A stretch of DNA of 6,370 bases from Acidobacteriota bacterium (GTDB taxonomy: Bacteria; Acidobacteriota; HRBIN11), in contig JAUQPV010000154.1 in NCBI GenBank assembly GCA_030550225.1, positions 1 through 6,370 of the forward strand, given 5' to 3'. Shown here piece by piece: positions 4,866 to 6,370 of the stretch. The position numbers and the translations under genes are program-made. Positions within the stretch are counted from its first letter, which is position 1; each line of letters begins with the position of its first letter. The notes under the pieces are model-generated. The model did not search any database, had not been told where the DNA came from, and saw only the letters and a program-made list of their open reading frames with translations.

Positions 4866-5905
4866 TCCTTCCCCGTCGGCCCCATCGGCGTCGGGGCGTA
4901 CTTCATGCCCTTCCGTTGACTGCTGTGGCCGTGGAAGACCCGGGCCTTCGGGTGGATAAAGCGGGCCGCATAACCGACGGCGAGGGCCGCCTGGGCAAAA
5001 CCGCAGGCGATCAGGTACATCTTTTCGACGCCCTCCTGAAAGGCGATGTCGCCGGCCGCATAGACGCCGGGGAGGTTGGTTTCCAAGCGGGAATTGACCA
5101 GGACGTGGCGGCCGTCGAGCCGGAGGCCCCACCGTTGGATCGGGCCCAGGTTAGGCTTCAGGCCGATGCAGATAAGGACATCGTCGATGGCCAGGTTCTT
5201 TTCGGCACCGGATTGGTTGTCATAGATGACGACCTCTTGGACGCGATCACTGCCCCGGACGGCCTTCAGTTCATGGCGGGTGAGGACGTTCACGGGCGAC
5301 TCGAGGAGGGCCTGGACGCTTCGGGCGTGGGCCTCAAAGTAGTCGAAGCGGTGGATGAGGGTGACCTCGCGAGCCCAGCGGTGGAGTTCTAAGGCCCAGT
5401 CGACGGCCGTATCGCCGCCGCCGACGATGAGCAGGCGTCGGCCGAGGAAGTCCTCCCGGTGCCGGACGGCGTAGTGAACGCCCCGGCCTTCCAGCTCGAC
5501 GGCGCCCGGGACGGTGAGGCGGTTCGGCTCGAAGGCGCCCAGGCCGGCGCAGAGGATGGCCGTCCGACTGAGGTAGACGCCCTCGGTCGTCGTCAGCCGC
5601 AGGCGGCCCGGTTCGAGGACCTCCAGGGCCTCGACCCGTTCGTTAAACCGGAAGTCAGCGCCGAACTGGCTGGCCTGTTTGAAGAGCTCGGCGACGAGGT
5701 CCCGCCCCAGGATGGCCGGGTAGCCGCCGACGTCGTAGATGTACTTCTCGGGGTACAGGGCTGTGATCTGGCCGCCGGGTCGGGGTAGGGCTTCCAAGAC
5801 GAGCGTCCGGAGGTTCCGCATGCCGGCATAGAAGGCCGCGTACAAGCCGGTCGGGCCGGCCCCGATGACCGCCACGTCGTAAAGATCAGCACCCGTCGTG
5901 CGCAT
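4859..5905 (-). CDS. Ferredoxin/flavodoxin-NAD(P)+ reductase, thioredoxin-reductase-like (YumC type)
   Basis: This FAD flavoprotein of 348 residues moves electrons between ferredoxin or flavodoxin and NAD(P)H in the cytoplasm. The FAD-binding GAGPTG is at 15-20. The FNR signature GGQITALYPEKYIYDVGGYP (44-63) follows, with Y51 at the place of the flavin-stacking tyrosine of the Bacillus enzyme. The second nucleotide-binding motif GGGDTAVDWA is at 162-171 and the FAD motif AAGDI at 283-287. The redox CxxC of true thioredoxin reductases is absent, which separates this branch, and the C-terminal GHSS (326-329) fits the FNR tail. In place of the NADP-binding HRRxxxR motif it reads HRFDYFE (185-191), so NADH may be preferred. 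The ATG at 5905 follows GGGAGG with good spacing and overlaps the HAD gene by 20 bases, which implies coupling. The stop codon lies inside a heptamer repeat. The alternative, a classical thioredoxin reductase, is ruled out by the missing cysteines. Confidence 0.9.
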   Translation of the reverse strand: MRTTGADLYDVAVIGAGPTGLYAAFYAGMRNLRTLVLEALPRPGGQITALYPEKYIYDVGGYPAILGRDLVAELFKQASQFGADFRFNERVEALEVLEPGRLRLTTTEGVYLSRTAILCAGLGAFEPNRLTVPGAVELEGRGVHYAVRHREDFLGRRLLIVGGGDTAVDWALELHRWAREVTLIHRFDYFEAHARSVQALLESPVNVLTRHELKAVRGSDRVQEVVIYDNQSGAEKNLAIDDVLICIGLKPNLGPIQRWGLRLDGRHVLVNSRLETNLPGVYAAGDIAFQEGVEKMYLIACGFAQAALAVGYAARFIHPKARVFHGHSSQRKGMKYAPTPMGPTGKED

Positions 5906-6370
5906 CCGGGCCTCCCAGGCACAGAGCGCTCAGCGTCTCCAGGTCGAAGTATTCCAAGCTCCGGGCGACCAGGACGGCGCCCCGGAAGTCCTGGCCGAAG
6001 GTGTAATCGTTGTAAATCACGGCGCACGGCAGGCCGGCCTCCTGGGCCGCCCGCAGGCCGACCTCCGAGTCCTCGATGGCCAGGGTCTCGTCGGGGGACG
6101 TCCCCAGCTCGGCCAGACAGCGACGGTATAGGGGCGATTCGGGGGCCGTCTTGACGCCGGCCCGCTGGCCCAAAATGGGGTCAAAGGCATCCGCAAAGGC
6201 GGGGAGACGATAGCGTAGGAGGGCCCGGATCTGTTCCTCGTCCGACGTCGAGACGATGGCCAATCGGACGCCGCGACGGACGGCTTCCTCGATGAGCCGG
6301 GCGACGCCGGGCCGCAGGGGAAGTCGGGCGGCATACTTCTCGATGTAAAACCGTCTCTTGAGTTCGACCA
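5886..6370 (-). CDS. HAD-superfamily phosphatase, CbbY/phosphoglycolate-phosphatase-like, 5' end outside the window
   Basis: The frame is open to the right edge, so the nucleophile motif DxDGT and most of the cap domain are missing. The visible part (about 160 residues) has the typical C-terminal half of a subfamily IA HAD enzyme: RPGVARLIEEAVRRGVRLAIVSTS with motif II Ser/Thr, the motif III lysine in GVKTAPESPLYRRCLAELG, and the metal-binding motif IV AIEDSEVGLRAAQEAGLP. The end NDYTFGQDFRGAVLVARSLEYFD resembles the tail of CbbY proteins, which dephosphorylate xylulose-1,5-bisphosphate, but substrate assignment needs the missing cap. Beta-phosphoglucomutase and phosphoglycolate phosphatase are alternatives. 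Its stop (TGA, 5888-5886) lies inside the start region of the reductase gene, so the two are probably one transcription unit. Confidence 0.85.
   Translation of the reverse strand, partial: VELKRRFYIEKYAARLPLRPGVARLIEEAVRRGVRLAIVSTSDEEQIRALLRYRLPAFADAFDPILGQRAGVKTAPESPLYRRCLAELGTSPDETLAIEDSEVGLRAAQEAGLPCAVIYNDYTFGQDFRGAVLVARSLEYFDLETLSALCLGGPDAHDGC

Overview
The window is GC-rich, gene-dense bacterial chromosome. No gene in it marks a phage, plasmid or large island. All the recognised products are housekeeping or regulatory: a membrane-lipid acyltransferase, a two-component system, a GlpX-type fructose-1,6-bisphosphatase, a thioredoxin-reductase-like ferredoxin/flavodoxin NAD(P) reductase and a HAD phosphatase. 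The phylum cannot be fixed from this alone. The gene families and the style of intergenic repeats would suit a GC-rich, possibly thermophilic, non-proteobacterial lineage such as Acidobacteriota or Chloroflexota, but that is a guess.

Layout. Two genes run on the + strand from the left edge: the C-terminal part of a PlsC-type acyltransferase (to 1070) and an unrecognised membrane protein (1278-1910). Between them lies a 207-base repeat mosaic containing four abutting hairpin units of 23-24 bases. The rest runs on the - strand and converges on the + genes at a long palindrome (1896-1934). In transcription order these genes are a partial CbbY-like HAD phosphatase (6370-5886), the reductase (5905-4859, overlapping it by 20 bases), GlpX FBPase (4501-3488), a soluble NarL/DegS-type histidine kinase (3312-2587) and its LuxR-type response regulator (2603-1941, overlapping the kinase by 17 bases).

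How the genes fit together. The kinase and regulator form one translationally coupled signalling unit. The kinase has no sensor or membrane domain, so its input must come from another protein or from the cytosol. The HAD phosphatase and reductase are also coupled. With FBPase they suggest central sugar-phosphate and redox metabolism, but not one defined pathway. The FBPase lacks the conserved active-site threonine of its family. The reductase lacks two arginines that normally bind the NADP 2'-phosphate.

The most distinctive part is between the genes. Several unrelated heptanucleotide tandem repeats (GGGCATA, ATTGCGA and GTGTTGA types), plus an 8/16-base repeat, sit at gene ends. They are often followed by an inverted copy, and three genes have their stop codon inside the repeat. 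The 357-base gap upstream of glpX is a nested set of inverted repeats around a compact MITE-like element that can fold into a three-way junction. This resembles the heptameric STRR repeats known from filamentous cyanobacteria, but in what looks like a different type of genome.
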